Assembly (NCBI GenBank): GCA_963813435.1
Contig: CAWEYY010000003.1
Location: 558,001 to 622,000, forward strand
Reading direction: 5' to 3'
Length of the DNA stretch: 64,000 nucleotides
Origin: AC-32 sp963813435
GTDB taxonomy: Bacteria; Actinomycetota; Thermoleophilia; Gaiellales; Gaiellaceae
Position 1 is the stretch's first letter, and the number at the start of each line of letters is the position of its first letter. A program made the translations under genes and the position numbers. The notes under the pieces are model-generated. The model saw only the letters and a program-made list of their open reading frames with translations, did not search any database and was not told the DNA's origin. This document shows positions 15,531-24,704 of this stretch, piece by piece.

Positions 15531-16931
15531 CGGCGGGTGCAGCGGCAGGATCAGCGGCGGCCGCGGCTTCTGCTTGAAGTCGAAGTCGAGGGCCAGGTCG
15601 CCCGCCTGCGGGAAGTCCTCCCGCACGTCGGGTCGGGGGTCGGGGCGGCCGTCCGTCGTCGGATCCAGACGGGCGCTCCCGAGGAAGTCGTCCTCGATGA
15701 ACTTGTCGATGCCGTCCAGGCTCGCGGTCTGGTGGTCGATGAACCCCTGCCGCGCGTACGGTGAGATCACGAGCGCCGGCACGCGGAGCCCGTAGCCGTT
15801 CTGGTCGACCCTCGGTGGCACGATGTGGTCGTAGAACCCGCCCCAGTCGTCCCAGGCGAGGAAGATCGCGGTCGAGGGCCAGTCCGGGCTGCGCATGACC
15901 GCGTTGATCACGCTCGTGACGTAGGTCTGGCCACGACTGATCAGCGCGGGCGGATGCTCGCTGACCCGGTTGTTCGGGACGAGCCAGGTGATCGACGCGA
16001 GCTTCCCTCGTTTCGCCGCATGGAAGAAGTTGCGCATCGGCTGGATGTTCTTGAGCTGGTGGTCCTGCTTGACGGTGTCGAACCAGGGCAGCGGGTTCCA
16101 GATCCCGGGCGTGTCCGCGCTCTGCCAGACCTTCTTGCAGATCATCCCGTCACCGCCACAGTCGGGCTGCGCGCCCTTGAACACGTAGTAGCGCCAGGAG
16201 ACATGGTTCTTGTGCAACAGGTACGTCAGGTCGGTCCACGCGTAGTCGGGTTTATGGTTGGTCGGGTTCTGCGGCTCGCCCGGCGGAGCGAGCGGGTTCT
16301 CGAGCGCGTTCACGCAGCTCATCGGGTCGGCCTGGTTGTGGCAGCGGGCCGACCACTCGGAAACCATGAACAGGTGGGCCGGAAGGCTCCAGGAGGTCGC
16401 CGGCTCGAACATGTGGTCCATCAGCACGAAGCTCCGCGCGTAGTCCCAGTAGTTCGGGATCTCGTGCCAGTCGTGGTAGCCCATGACGTCGGGCTTGTCG
16501 GCCCCGAGCGAGCAGAGCGGCGCGTCCGGGTTCTTCTCGCAGCCGGCCACGAGCCCGCGCCGTGCCTCACGGATGAACCCGTCCATCCTCCCGCGGTCGA
16601 TGTCGCGCATCGCGTCCAGATGCTCGTGCGGGCCGGCCGTGTTCCGGTCGAGCGTGTCGTGGTACGGGTGGACGCAGATGCGCGTCCTCGGGTCGGGAGA
16701 GCAGACCGTGAACCTGCCGTCGCGCCGCGGGATCCCGTCCGCGCCCGGGTACGTGCCGAAGTAGGAGTCGAACGAGCGGTTCTCCTGCATCACCACGACG
16801 ATGTGGCGGATCTTGTGGATGCCCGCGAGCGACACCGAATGCGCGTGCGGCTGCTCGGTGCGCAGGAAGAAGACCACCGCCGACACCGCCACGACGGAGA
16901 GCGCGAAGACAGCCGGCAGCCGTCGGGGCAC
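15522..16931 (-). CDS. Phospholipase C / acid phosphatase-type phosphoesterase (secreted or membrane-anchored)
   Basis: 469-aa member of the bacterial PLC/AcpA phosphoesterase family (PF04185-type). A hydrophobic N-terminal segment (VFALSVVAVSAVVFFL) acts as signal or anchor. The family hallmark IRHIVVVMQENRSFDSYFGT is at about residues 41-60, with the catalytic Glu-Asn; later HMFEPATSWSLPAHLFMVS and FLAWDDWGGFYDHIVPP supply metal-binding residues. Substrate (phospholipid head group or other phosphoester) is unknown. Length is near normal. The gene is divergent from the Kelch lipoprotein gene and its 3' end forms the right att-like repeat. Confidence 0.9.
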   Translation of the reverse strand: MPRRLPAVFALSVVAVSAVVFFLRTEQPHAHSVSLAGIHKIRHIVVVMQENRSFDSYFGTYPGADGIPRRDGRFTVCSPDPRTRICVHPYHDTLDRNTAGPHEHLDAMRDIDRGRMDGFIREARRGLVAGCEKNPDAPLCSLGADKPDVMGYHDWHEIPNYWDYARSFVLMDHMFEPATSWSLPAHLFMVSEWSARCHNQADPMSCVNALENPLAPPGEPQNPTNHKPDYAWTDLTYLLHKNHVSWRYYVFKGAQPDCGGDGMICKKVWQSADTPGIWNPLPWFDTVKQDHQLKNIQPMRNFFHAAKRGKLASITWLVPNNRVSEHPPALISRGQTYVTSVINAVMRSPDWPSTAIFLAWDDWGGFYDHIVPPRVDQNGYGLRVPALVISPYARQGFIDHQTASLDGIDKFIEDDFLGSARLDPTTDGRPDPRPDVREDFPQAGDLALDFDFKQKPRPPLILPLHPPFS

Positions 16932-17112
16932 GCACAGAAAATAGGACGCGTCTGTTGAGTTCAGATGAAGGCTCGGTTGCGCGTCGACGAAGCCTTTTGG
17001 AACCCGCTTTCAGCCGACCCGTGCGCCGATGTGGGTTTCCCGCATGGCTCGCAGGGCCGGCCCCGATGACGCCGATCGGCTCCCGTGCGAGCATGGTCGT
17101 GGAAAGGGAGGC

Positions 17113-18357
17113 ATGCACGGTTGGACTGTGTGTCGGCGACTTGCTCGCAGGAGCGGCGCGTCGGCAGGCGTGCCTCCCCCGGGATTCACTAGACGCCGAT
17201 TGAGCTTCGCCTTGGGGCTCTTGCTTCTGGTCGTGCCGACTGCCTTCGTTGCTTCCGGGTGCGGTGCGGGTGAACGACCGGCGTCCCCTGCCGCAACCTG
17301 GCAGCGCCTGCCCGCGGCGCCGATCGCGCCGAGCGGTGGTGTGGTGAGCGTGTGGACCGGCAGGCAGATGCTGATCTTCGGTCGCGCCCTGAAGAAGCCA
17401 CCCGCGCCGTGGTCCGTCAATGTCGCCGCCGCCTACAACCCGGCGACCAACACGTGGCGCCGATTGAGGCCTCCCCCGGGCGACACCGGCAACTACGAGG
17501 GCCGATACAGCGCCGTCTGGACGGGCAAGGAGATGCTGGTCTCGGGTCCCCTCACGCGCTTGGCGTTCAGCCCGGCGACCAACCACTGGCGACAGCTTCC
17601 CATCAACGCCGGCGTTTCCGACGGCATCGTCGTCTGGACCGGTCGCGAGATGATCGGCTGGGGCGGTGGCTGCTGCGGGGATGCGTCCTCCGCGGGCGCG
17701 GCGTACAACCCGGCCACCAACACCCGGCGCAAGCTGCCTCGCTCGCCGCTCCCCCCCGCGCAGCGGCCGATCGGAGTCTGGACCGGTCGCGAGCTGATCA
17801 TCCTGGTCACTGGCATCGACCCGGACGGCAAGCCCTACCCTGCGTCGTTCGCCCGGGCGGCCGCGTACAACCCGACGACCAACACGTGGCGTCGCATCGC
17901 GCCGTTGCCCGCACCCCGGGGAGGCGCGACCGTCGTCTGGGACGGGCACGACGTGCTTGTCGTGGGCGGCACCGGGCCTCGAGGAACGCGGGCGGGGGCC
18001 GTCCTGCCGCGCGTCGGGCTCGCGTACAACCCGGCCACCAACCGCTGGCGGCGGCTTGCCCCGATGCCGTCTGGCCGCCAGAGCGCCGCGGCGCTGTGGA
18101 CCGGGACGCGACTGCTCGTCTGGGGCGGGACGACGATTTCCGCCGGCCCGCCGCAGTCGCCGCCGCGTGGGCTCGCCTACAACCCGGCGACCAACCGCTG
18201 GTCAGCGCTCCCGAAGGCACCGCTGCATGGACGCCTCGATCCCACTGCGGTGTGGACCGGGCACGCGATGATCGTCTGGGGCGGCTATCGACCGGATCTC
18301 GCCTGGGCCCACAGGGGCCTCGCCGATGGGGCCGCCTTCAGACCGGCGACGCGGTAG
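17113..18357 (+). CDS. Kelch-repeat lipoprotein 1
   Basis: 414 residues. A long basic N-terminus precedes a signal segment and lipobox (LVVPTAFVASGCGAG, Cys near residue 50). Then come about six Kelch-type blades, each with VWTGxxM/LxxWGG followed by AYNPATNxWRxLP. One blade has the unusual vicinal-cysteine motif GWGGGCCGDA. ATG 17113 with GGGAGG just upstream is preferred over further-upstream starts. Paralogues at 50488 and 51639 share the pattern. Likely an extracytoplasmic beta-propeller; ligand unknown. Confidence 0.8.
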   Translation: MHGWTVCRRLARRSGASAGVPPPGFTRRRLSFALGLLLLVVPTAFVASGCGAGERPASPAATWQRLPAAPIAPSGGVVSVWTGRQMLIFGRALKKPPAPWSVNVAAAYNPATNTWRRLRPPPGDTGNYEGRYSAVWTGKEMLVSGPLTRLAFSPATNHWRQLPINAGVSDGIVVWTGREMIGWGGGCCGDASSAGAAYNPATNTRRKLPRSPLPPAQRPIGVWTGRELIILVTGIDPDGKPYPASFARAAAYNPTTNTWRRIAPLPAPRGGATVVWDGHDVLVVGGTGPRGTRAGAVLPRVGLAYNPATNRWRRLAPMPSGRQSAAALWTGTRLLVWGGTTISAGPPQSPPRGLAYNPATNRWSALPKAPLHGRLDPTAVWTGHAMIVWGGYRPDLAWAHRGLADGAAFRPATR

Positions 18358-18373
18358 CCGAGCCTGTGCGTCG

Positions 18374-18772
18374 CTAGCGAAGCGCGGTCACGTAGACCTT
18401 GCGCTCGCGCGGCCCGTCGAACTCGCAGAAGAAGATGCCCTGGTAGCGGCCGAGGGCGAGCTGGCCGTCCGAGAGCGGAACGAGCACCTCGGGGCTCATA
18501 AGCGACGCGCGCATGTGCGAGGGCGCGTTCGGCCCGTCGGCGTCGTCGTGGACCCAGTCCCAGCCGTCCTCGACGACCTTCTCCATCGCGGCCTCCATGT
18601 CGCGGGCGAGCGCCGGGTCGACGTCCTCGTTGATCGTGACGCCGGCCGTCGTGTGCGGAACGTAGACAAGCGCAGCAGCGGCGCCGTCGACGCCGTTCAG
18701 CGATTCCGCCACCTGGGAGGTGATGTCCAGCAGCTGCGTGCGCCGCTCCGTCCGAAGGGTGATCTCCCGCAC
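18374..18772 (-). CDS. YjbQ/UPF0047 family protein
   Basis: 132 residues, typical length. Conserved family stretches are VYVPHTTAGVTINED and the later HMRASLMSPEVLVPL and YQGIFFCEFDGPR. YjbQ proteins show weak thiamine phosphate synthase activity in some bacteria; the physiological role is not settled. The start at 18772 is only 18 nt from the divergent peptidase start, so the two promoters overlap. Confidence 0.9.
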   Translation of the reverse strand: MREITLRTERRTQLLDITSQVAESLNGVDGAAAALVYVPHTTAGVTINEDVDPALARDMEAAMEKVVEDGWDWVHDDADGPNAPSHMRASLMSPEVLVPLSDGQLALGRYQGIFFCEFDGPRERKVYVTALR

Positions 18773-18790
18773 GGCAGTATCCTACGGGCT

Positions 18791-20278
18791 GTGCCGAGCC
18801 CGCCGACACCGCAGGAGCTCGACGCGTTCCGGGCCGGCACGGACAGGTTCATCGCCGAGCTCGACGAGGAGTTCTACCTCCACTACGGCGGGCTGAAAGA
18901 GCGGCTCGAGCTCGAGCCGATCTACGAGCGGCACGCCGACCTGACCGAGCTCGAGCAGGCGCAGTCGCTCGGCGCGGCGGTCAACGGCGACCGCGGCATC
19001 CGCGAGCTCTGGCGCTTCGCCTGCGAGGGCTACCTGGGGAGGGTGACGCGCGCCCACGCCGAGAAGCTCGCCGCGCTCGAGGCCGAGCTGGAGGTCGCGA
19101 TCGACGGCGAGACGGTTCCGTTCCGGATGCTGCGGCCGACGATGGCGAACGAGCCCGACCGCGCCAAGCGCGAGCGGATCGACCGCGTGATGTGGGAGAC
19201 GACCGAGAAGCACCTGAACCCGCTCTACCTCGAGGCCGTCGAGGAGACGCGCGCGGCGCTGCCGCCGCTCGGCGCGTCTACCTATCTCGAGCTCTACGAG
19301 CGGTTCGGCCTCAAGCTGGACGATCTCGCCGCGCAGTGCCGCGCCTTCCTCGATTCGACCGAGGCGCTCTACGAGGAGTCCGTGGACCGCGCCCTGCGCG
19401 AGCTGCTCGGCATCGGCCTCGACGAGGCGAAGCGGTGGGACGTCCAGCGCATGATCCGCTCGCCGCAGTGGGACGAGAGCTTCCCGGGCGACCTGATGCT
19501 CCCGGCCCTGCGCGGGACACTCGCCGACCTCGGGATCGACCTCGATAGCCAGGAGAACGTCCACCTCGACATCGAGCAGCGCCCATCGAAGTCCCCGCGC
19601 GCGTTCTGCTGTCCGATCGAGGTGCCCGACAAGGTGATGCTCGTGATCCAGCCGATCGGCGGCGCCGACGACTGGCGCGCGCTCTTCCACGAGGCGGGCC
19701 ACACCGAGCACTACGCCAACACGTCGCGCGACCTTGCAGTCGAGGACAAGCGGCTCGGGGACTCGGCGGTCACCGAAGGCTGGGCGATGCTGCTCCAGCA
19801 CCTGACCGACGAGCCCGCCTGGCTCTCGCGGAGGCTCAACGTGCCGCGCCCGAACGAGTTCGCGGCCGAGGGGATGATGTGGCTGCTCTTCTTCGTGCGC
19901 CGCTACTCGGCCAAGCTCCTCTACGAGCTCGAGTTCCACGGAGGCGCGCCGATCGAGTCGATGCCTGCCCGCTACGTCGAGCTGCTCGGCGACGCCCTCA
20001 AGATCGAGCCGAGCCCGGCGAGCTACCTGGCCGACATCGACGAGGGCTTCTACGTCCAGTCGTACCTGCGCTCCTGGGCGTTCGAGGCCCAGCTGCGCGA
20101 CCATCTGCGCAGCCGCTTCGGAAACGAGTGGTTCACCTCGCGCGAGGCCGGCTCGCTGCTGCGAGAGCTGTGGGCCGAGGGCCAGCGCCCGACCGCGGAC
20201 GAGCTGCTGCTCGAGGTCTCGGGGCACGAGGTGCTGATGGAAGCGGTCGCCGACCGCGTCCGCGAGCACCTCAACTAG
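18791..20278 (+). CDS. M3-like zinc metallopeptidase
   Basis: 495-aa gluzincin. The HExxH zinc motif is in ALFHEAGHTEHYAN (about residues 296-309), and the downstream acidic ligand is probably in VTEGWAMLLQHL. The rest is largely helical, as in oligoendopeptidase F / M3 enzymes, though shorter than the usual 550-680 residues. No signal peptide, so a cytoplasmic oligopeptidase is likely. GTG 18791 is used; TATCCT lies 7 nt upstream, suggesting a leaderless start. Confidence 0.8.
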   Translation: MPSPPTPQELDAFRAGTDRFIAELDEEFYLHYGGLKERLELEPIYERHADLTELEQAQSLGAAVNGDRGIRELWRFACEGYLGRVTRAHAEKLAALEAELEVAIDGETVPFRMLRPTMANEPDRAKRERIDRVMWETTEKHLNPLYLEAVEETRAALPPLGASTYLELYERFGLKLDDLAAQCRAFLDSTEALYEESVDRALRELLGIGLDEAKRWDVQRMIRSPQWDESFPGDLMLPALRGTLADLGIDLDSQENVHLDIEQRPSKSPRAFCCPIEVPDKVMLVIQPIGGADDWRALFHEAGHTEHYANTSRDLAVEDKRLGDSAVTEGWAMLLQHLTDEPAWLSRRLNVPRPNEFAAEGMMWLLFFVRRYSAKLLYELEFHGGAPIESMPARYVELLGDALKIEPSPASYLADIDEGFYVQSYLRSWAFEAQLRDHLRSRFGNEWFTSREAGSLLRELWAEGQRPTADELLLEVSGHEVLMEAVADRVREHLN

Positions 20279-20328
20279 CCCCGCCTGCTTTACTTCAGCT
20301 GACAGCGCCGATCGACCCAGGAGCAGAG

Positions 20329-20442
20329 ATGCGCACTCCGTTCATGTCCATCGAGAAGGGCTTTTCGACCTACTTGGAGGGTATGAACCTTGCATCGACG
20401 AACGCTCAACCTGGGGATCCTGGCGCATGTAGACGCCGGTAA
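20329..20442 (+). CDS. Putative 37-aa leader peptide of the ribosomal protection gene
   Basis: ATG 20329 follows AGGAGCAGAG, a fair ribosome binding site. The peptide begins MRTPFMSIEKGFSTYLEGMN and ends PGACRRR. It runs 53 nt into the downstream gene in another frame, covering that gene's ribosome binding site and start. Leader peptides before tet(M)-type and actinobacterial antibiotic-resistance genes sense ribosome stalling; that role here is inferred from position only. Confidence 0.4.
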   Translation: MRTPFMSIEKGFSTYLEGMNLASTNAQPGDPGACRRR

Positions 20443-22336
20443 GACAACTCTCACCGAGCGGCTGCTGTACGCAGCCGGCGTCATCGACGAGCCCGGCCGG
20501 GTCGACGATGGCACGACGCAGACCGACTCGCTGGCGCTGGAGCAGCAGCGCGGGATCACGATCAAGTCCGCGGTCGTGTCTTTTCCGATCGACGACGTCA
20601 CCGTCAACCTGATCGACACGCCCGGCCATCCGGATTTCATCGCGGAGGTGGAGCGGGCTCTGAGCGTGCTGGACGGCGCCGTGCTTGTCATCTCGGCGGT
20701 GGAAGGCGTGCAGGCGCAGACGCCGCTCCTGATGCGGGCGCTGCAGCGTCTGCACGTTCCGACGCTGCTCTTCGTGAACAAGACCGACCGCCGTGGCGCG
20801 GACCCCGAGCGCGTCCTGCGCGAAATCGCGGAGCGGCTCTCGCCCGCGATCGTCCCGATGCACGCTGCTTCGCCCGAGCTCCTGCTCTCCGTGCTCGCCG
20901 ATCACGATGAGGCGCTCCTTGCCGCGTACGTCGAGGACGAGGCTGGCATTCCCGAGGGACACCTCCGCGCGAAGCTCGCCGAGCAGACCGCGCGAACGGT
21001 GGTCCATCCCGCGTTCATCGGCTCGGCCCGAACGGGCGAGGGCGTCGGGCCGCTGATGTCCGGGATCGCCGAGCTCCTGCCCGCGGCCGAGGGCGACGGC
21101 GACGGCCCGACCTCTGGGAGCGTCTTCAAGATCGAGCGCGGCCCCGCAGGCGAGAAGATCGCGTTCGCCCGCATGTTCTCCGGGACCGTCCGGGTGCGGG
21201 ACCGGCTCGCGTTCGGCAGCGACGGCGAGGCCAAGGTGACGGCGATCCGCGTCTTCGACGAGGGCTCGGACCTCCAGCGGCCGTCGGTGTCCGCGGGGGA
21301 GATCGCGAAGCTCTGGGGGCTCGACGAGATTCGAATCGGCGACTCGCTCGGAGCTTCGCCTGCACGCGCGGCCCTCCAGTTCGCGCCGCCGACGCTCGAG
21401 TCGGTGGTCGTTCCGACCCACCCTGACGACCGGGCTGCTCTCCGCGTGGCCCTGGGGCAGCTGGCCGAGCAGGACCCGCTGATCAACCTGCGGCAGGACG
21501 ACGTTCGCCAGGAGCTCTCGGTCTCGGTCTACGGCGAGGTGCAGAAGGAGGTCATCCAGGCGACGCTGCTGGCCGACTTCGGTATCGACGTCGCATTCCG
21601 GGAGACGACGACGATCTGCGTCGAGCGGCCTGTCGGGATCGGCGAGGCGGTCGAGCGGCTCCGCGAGGAGAACAACCCGTTCCTCGCGACGGTCGGCCTG
21701 CGCGTCGAGCCGGCTCCGGCCGACAGCGGCGTCCGGTTCGCAAGAGACGTCCAGGTGCACGGGACGATGCCGGCCGCGTTCTTCCGGGCGGTCGAGGACA
21801 CGGTGCACGAGACGCTTCGCCAAGGCCTGAACGGATGGCAGGTGGTCGACTGCACGGTCACGATGACCCATTCCGGCTACCTGCCTCGGCAGAGCCATGC
21901 CCACCAGGGCTTCAGCAAGGCGATGTCGAGCACCGGCGAGGACTTCCGCAAGCTGACCCCCCTCGTGCTCATGAGCGCGCTGAAGGAGGCGGGGACGATC
22001 GTGTGCGAGCCGATCCACCGGTTCCGGCTCGACTTCCCCGCCGACTCGCTCGCCGCGGTCTTCTCCGCGCTCGGACGCCTCGGCGCAGTCTCCGAGACCC
22101 CCTCGCTCGTGGGGTCATGGGCCACACTCCGGGGCGAGATTCGAGCTGAGCGGATGCACGAGTTGCAGCGGTCGGTCGGTTCGCTCACTCACGGCGAGGG
22201 CGTGCTCGAGCTCTGGTTCGACCGCCACGAGCCGGTGGCCGGCGACGCGCCGACCAGATCTCGGACCGACGACAACCCGCCCGACCGCAGCGAGTACCTC
22301 CTCAATCTGACAGGAAGGCGCCTCCGTCCTGCGTAA
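20390..22336 (+). CDS. Tet(M)/OtrA-like ribosomal protection GTPase
   Basis: 648-aa EF-G-related GTPase. G motifs: GILAHVDAGKTTLTERLL (G1), QRGITIKSA (G2), LIDTPGHPDF (G3), VNKTDR (G4). Domains II-V follow in EF-G order, with YGEVQKEVIQATL and HSGYLPRQSHA in the C-terminal half. Length matches Tet(M)/OtrA (about 640-660) rather than EF-G (about 700). These proteins remove tetracycline-class drugs from the ribosome; actual resistance cannot be inferred from sequence alone. TTG start with GGAGG 9 nt upstream. Base composition matches neighbours, so it looks resident. Confidence 0.85.
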   Translation: MHRRTLNLGILAHVDAGKTTLTERLLYAAGVIDEPGRVDDGTTQTDSLALEQQRGITIKSAVVSFPIDDVTVNLIDTPGHPDFIAEVERALSVLDGAVLVISAVEGVQAQTPLLMRALQRLHVPTLLFVNKTDRRGADPERVLREIAERLSPAIVPMHAASPELLLSVLADHDEALLAAYVEDEAGIPEGHLRAKLAEQTARTVVHPAFIGSARTGEGVGPLMSGIAELLPAAEGDGDGPTSGSVFKIERGPAGEKIAFARMFSGTVRVRDRLAFGSDGEAKVTAIRVFDEGSDLQRPSVSAGEIAKLWGLDEIRIGDSLGASPARAALQFAPPTLESVVVPTHPDDRAALRVALGQLAEQDPLINLRQDDVRQELSVSVYGEVQKEVIQATLLADFGIDVAFRETTTICVERPVGIGEAVERLREENNPFLATVGLRVEPAPADSGVRFARDVQVHGTMPAAFFRAVEDTVHETLRQGLNGWQVVDCTVTMTHSGYLPRQSHAHQGFSKAMSSTGEDFRKLTPLVLMSALKEAGTIVCEPIHRFRLDFPADSLAAVFSALGRLGAVSETPSLVGSWATLRGEIRAERMHELQRSVGSLTHGEGVLELWFDRHEPVAGDAPTRSRTDDNPPDRSEYLLNLTGRRLRPA

Positions 22337-22353
22337 GTGCATAAGCTCTATAC

Positions 22354-23694
22354 ATGGCGCGAAAGCGGGTGCTGATCGCCGGTGCGGCCGGACGCGACTT
22401 CCACAACTTCAACCTGGTCTACCGCGGGCGGGAGAATTACGAGGTCGTCGCCTTCACCGCGACGCAGATCCCGAACATCGACGGGCGCGTGTATCCGCCC
22501 GAGCTGGCGGGTGAGCTCTACCCGGACGGGATCCCGATCCACCCGGAGGACGAGCTCGAGGATCTCGTCCGCGAGCACCACGTCGACGAGGTCGTGTTCG
22601 CCTACTCGGACGTCACCCACGAGCACGTCATGCACATCGGCTCGCGGGCGCTCGCGGCCGGCGCCTCCTATCGCCTGATCTCGCCGCGCGAGACGATGCT
22701 CACCTCCGAGAAGCCCGCGGTTGCGATCTGCGCGGTCCGCACGGGGTCGGGCAAGAGCCAGACGACGCGGCACATCGCCTCGCTCCTGCGCGAAGCGGGG
22801 AAGCGCGTCGCCGTTCTGCGCCACCCGATGCCCTACGGCGACCTGGCGAAGCAGGCCGTCCAGCGCTTCGAGCGCTACGAGGATCTCGACGCCGCCGACG
22901 CGACCATCGAGGAGCGCGAGGAGTACGAGCCGCACATCGCGGAGGGCAATCTCGTCTTCGCCGGGATCGACTATGCCGCGATCCTCGACAGGGCCGAGCA
23001 GGAGGCGGACGTGATCGTCTGGGACGGCGGCAACAACGACACGCCTTTCGTGAAGCCGAACGTGCACGTCGTCGTGGTCGACCCGCACCGGCCGGGGCAC
23101 GAGCTGCGCTACCACCCGGGCGAGACGAACCTGCGCATGGCCGACGTCTGCGTCGTGAACAAGATCGACAGCGCGCCGCAGGAAGGCGTCGACGCGGTGC
23201 TCGACTCGATCCGGGCGCACAACCCGCGCGCGCGCATCGTGCTCGCCGCCTCGCCGTTCGTCGTCGAGGGCGACGCGTCCGAGATCGCCGGCAAGCGCGT
23301 GCTCGCCATCGAGGACGGGCCGACGCTGACGCACGGCGAGATGACCTACGGCGCAGCGGTTCTCGCCGCGAAGGCGAACGGCGCTGCCGAGCTGGTCGAC
23401 CCGCGCGCCGCGGCGGTCGGCTCGATCGCGAAGACGTTTGAGGACTACCCGAACGTGGGCGCGCTCCTCCCGGCGATGGGCTACGGACGCGAGCAGATGG
23501 ACGACCTGCGCGCGACGATCGAGGCCAGCGGCGCGGAGCTCGTCCTGATCGGGACGCCCATCGACCTGCGGCGGCTGATCGACTTCGACGTGCCCGCCCT
23601 TCGCGTGACCTACCGGCTCCAGGAGGTCGCCGAGCCCACGCTCGCGGACGTCCTGGTTGAGCACGGCCTGATCGGCCAAAAAGCCCTGGTGTGA
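22354..23694 (+). CDS. Cyclic 2,3-diphosphoglycerate synthetase-like P-loop protein
   Basis: 446 residues. The N-terminus has a dinucleotide-like VLIAGAAGRDFHNFN; the centre has a P-loop CAVRTGSGKSQTTRHI (about residues 127-142), DVIVWDGGNNDTPF (Walker B-like) and VVNKIDS. This is the architecture of archaeal cyclic-2,3-diphosphoglycerate synthetase and its bacterial homologues, often annotated as GTPases. The bacterial reaction is not established. It stands upstream of carbamate kinase and ornithine carbamoyltransferase, suggesting a link to carbamoyl phosphate metabolism. TAAGCT lies 6 nt before the ATG. Confidence 0.85.
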   Translation: MARKRVLIAGAAGRDFHNFNLVYRGRENYEVVAFTATQIPNIDGRVYPPELAGELYPDGIPIHPEDELEDLVREHHVDEVVFAYSDVTHEHVMHIGSRALAAGASYRLISPRETMLTSEKPAVAICAVRTGSGKSQTTRHIASLLREAGKRVAVLRHPMPYGDLAKQAVQRFERYEDLDAADATIEEREEYEPHIAEGNLVFAGIDYAAILDRAEQEADVIVWDGGNNDTPFVKPNVHVVVVDPHRPGHELRYHPGETNLRMADVCVVNKIDSAPQEGVDAVLDSIRAHNPRARIVLAASPFVVEGDASEIAGKRVLAIEDGPTLTHGEMTYGAAVLAAKANGAAELVDPRAAAVGSIAKTFEDYPNVGALLPAMGYGREQMDDLRATIEASGAELVLIGTPIDLRRLIDFDVPALRVTYRLQEVAEPTLADVLVEHGLIGQKALV

Positions 23695-23791
23695 GCGGAG
23701 GCGTCGAGCCAGGCGCACCCGGTCAGCGGCGCAGACGGTCGAGCCAGCAAAGCCGGCTCGACCTGAATGCGACATCGCAAGCGACGTCGCT

Positions 23792-24703
23792 GTGACCGCA
23801 GTCGTCGCGCTCGGCGGGAACGCGCTGATGCGGCCCGGCGAGCGGGGAACTGCGGCGGAGCAGCGCGCGAACCTGCGCGAGGCGTGCACGGCTCTTCGGC
23901 CGCTCCTGGACGAGCGCGAGCTCGTGATCACCCACGGGAACGGGCCGCAGGTCGGGAACGAGCTCCTCCGCCACGAGCGCGCCGCCGACGAGGCGCCACC
24001 GCTCCCGCTCTACCTCGCCGTCGCGCAGACCCAGGCCGAGATCGGCGCGCTGATCGAGAGCGAGCTCGAGCCCGTCGCCGGCCGGCCCGTTGCGTGCCTG
24101 CTCACGCACGTGCTCGTCGCCGAGGACGATCCCGCCTTCGACGAGCCGAGCAAGCCCATCGGCCCGTTCTACGAGGAGGCGCGCGCCCGCGAGCTCGAGC
24201 GAGATCGCGGCTGGGAGGTCGTCCACGACGCGGGGCGCGGCTGGCGCCGTGTCGTCCCCTCGCCCACGCCGCTGGAGATCGTCGAGCTCGCCGCGATCCG
24301 CGCGCTGCTCGGCTCGGGCGCGATCGTCGTAGCCTGCGGAGGCGGCGGCATCCCCGCCACGCGCCGCGGCGAGCACCTCGCGGGCGTCGACGCGGTGATC
24401 GACAAGGACCGCGCCTCCTCCCTCCTCGCCCGCAGCCTCGACGCTGACCGGCTCGTGATCCTCACCGAGGTGCCTGCTGTCTCCTCCGGCTTCGGCACCG
24501 ACGCGCAGGAAGAGCTTCGCAGCCTCTCGGCAACAGAGGCCGAGGAGCTCGCGCCCGGGCTCGCCGCAGGGTCGATGCGCCCCAAGATCGAGGCGTGCGC
24601 CGAGTTCGTCCGAGCCACGGGGCACGAGGCGCTGATCACCTCTCCCGCAGCACTCGGCGAGGCGCTCGAAGGCCGGGCGGGCACGCACATCCGGGCCGAG
24701 TAG
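23792..24703 (+). CDS. arcC: Carbamate kinase
   Basis: 303-aa amino-acid-kinase-fold enzyme interconverting carbamoyl phosphate + ADP and carbamate + ATP. Signatures: VVALGGNALMRPGE at the N-terminus, VITHGNGPQVGNELL near residue 50, VACGGGGIPATRRG near 180, and the IDKDRASSLLA segment. Full length. The next gene, ornithine carbamoyltransferase, starts 1 nt after its stop. No arginine deiminase gene is in the window, so the pair could serve citrulline breakdown or another carbamoyl route. Confidence 0.95.
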   Translation: MTAVVALGGNALMRPGERGTAAEQRANLREACTALRPLLDERELVITHGNGPQVGNELLRHERAADEAPPLPLYLAVAQTQAEIGALIESELEPVAGRPVACLLTHVLVAEDDPAFDEPSKPIGPFYEEARARELERDRGWEVVHDAGRGWRRVVPSPTPLEIVELAAIRALLGSGAIVVACGGGGIPATRRGEHLAGVDAVIDKDRASSLLARSLDADRLVILTEVPAVSSGFGTDAQEELRSLSATEAEELAPGLAAGSMRPKIEACAEFVRATGHEALITSPAALGEALEGRAGTHIRAE

Positions 24704-24704
24704 C

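Noticed and set aside
20390..22336. Calling the Tet(M)-like gene a recently acquired resistance gene
   Set aside because: Composition and neighbours match the chromosome, there is no mobile element next to it, and activity cannot be judged from sequence.
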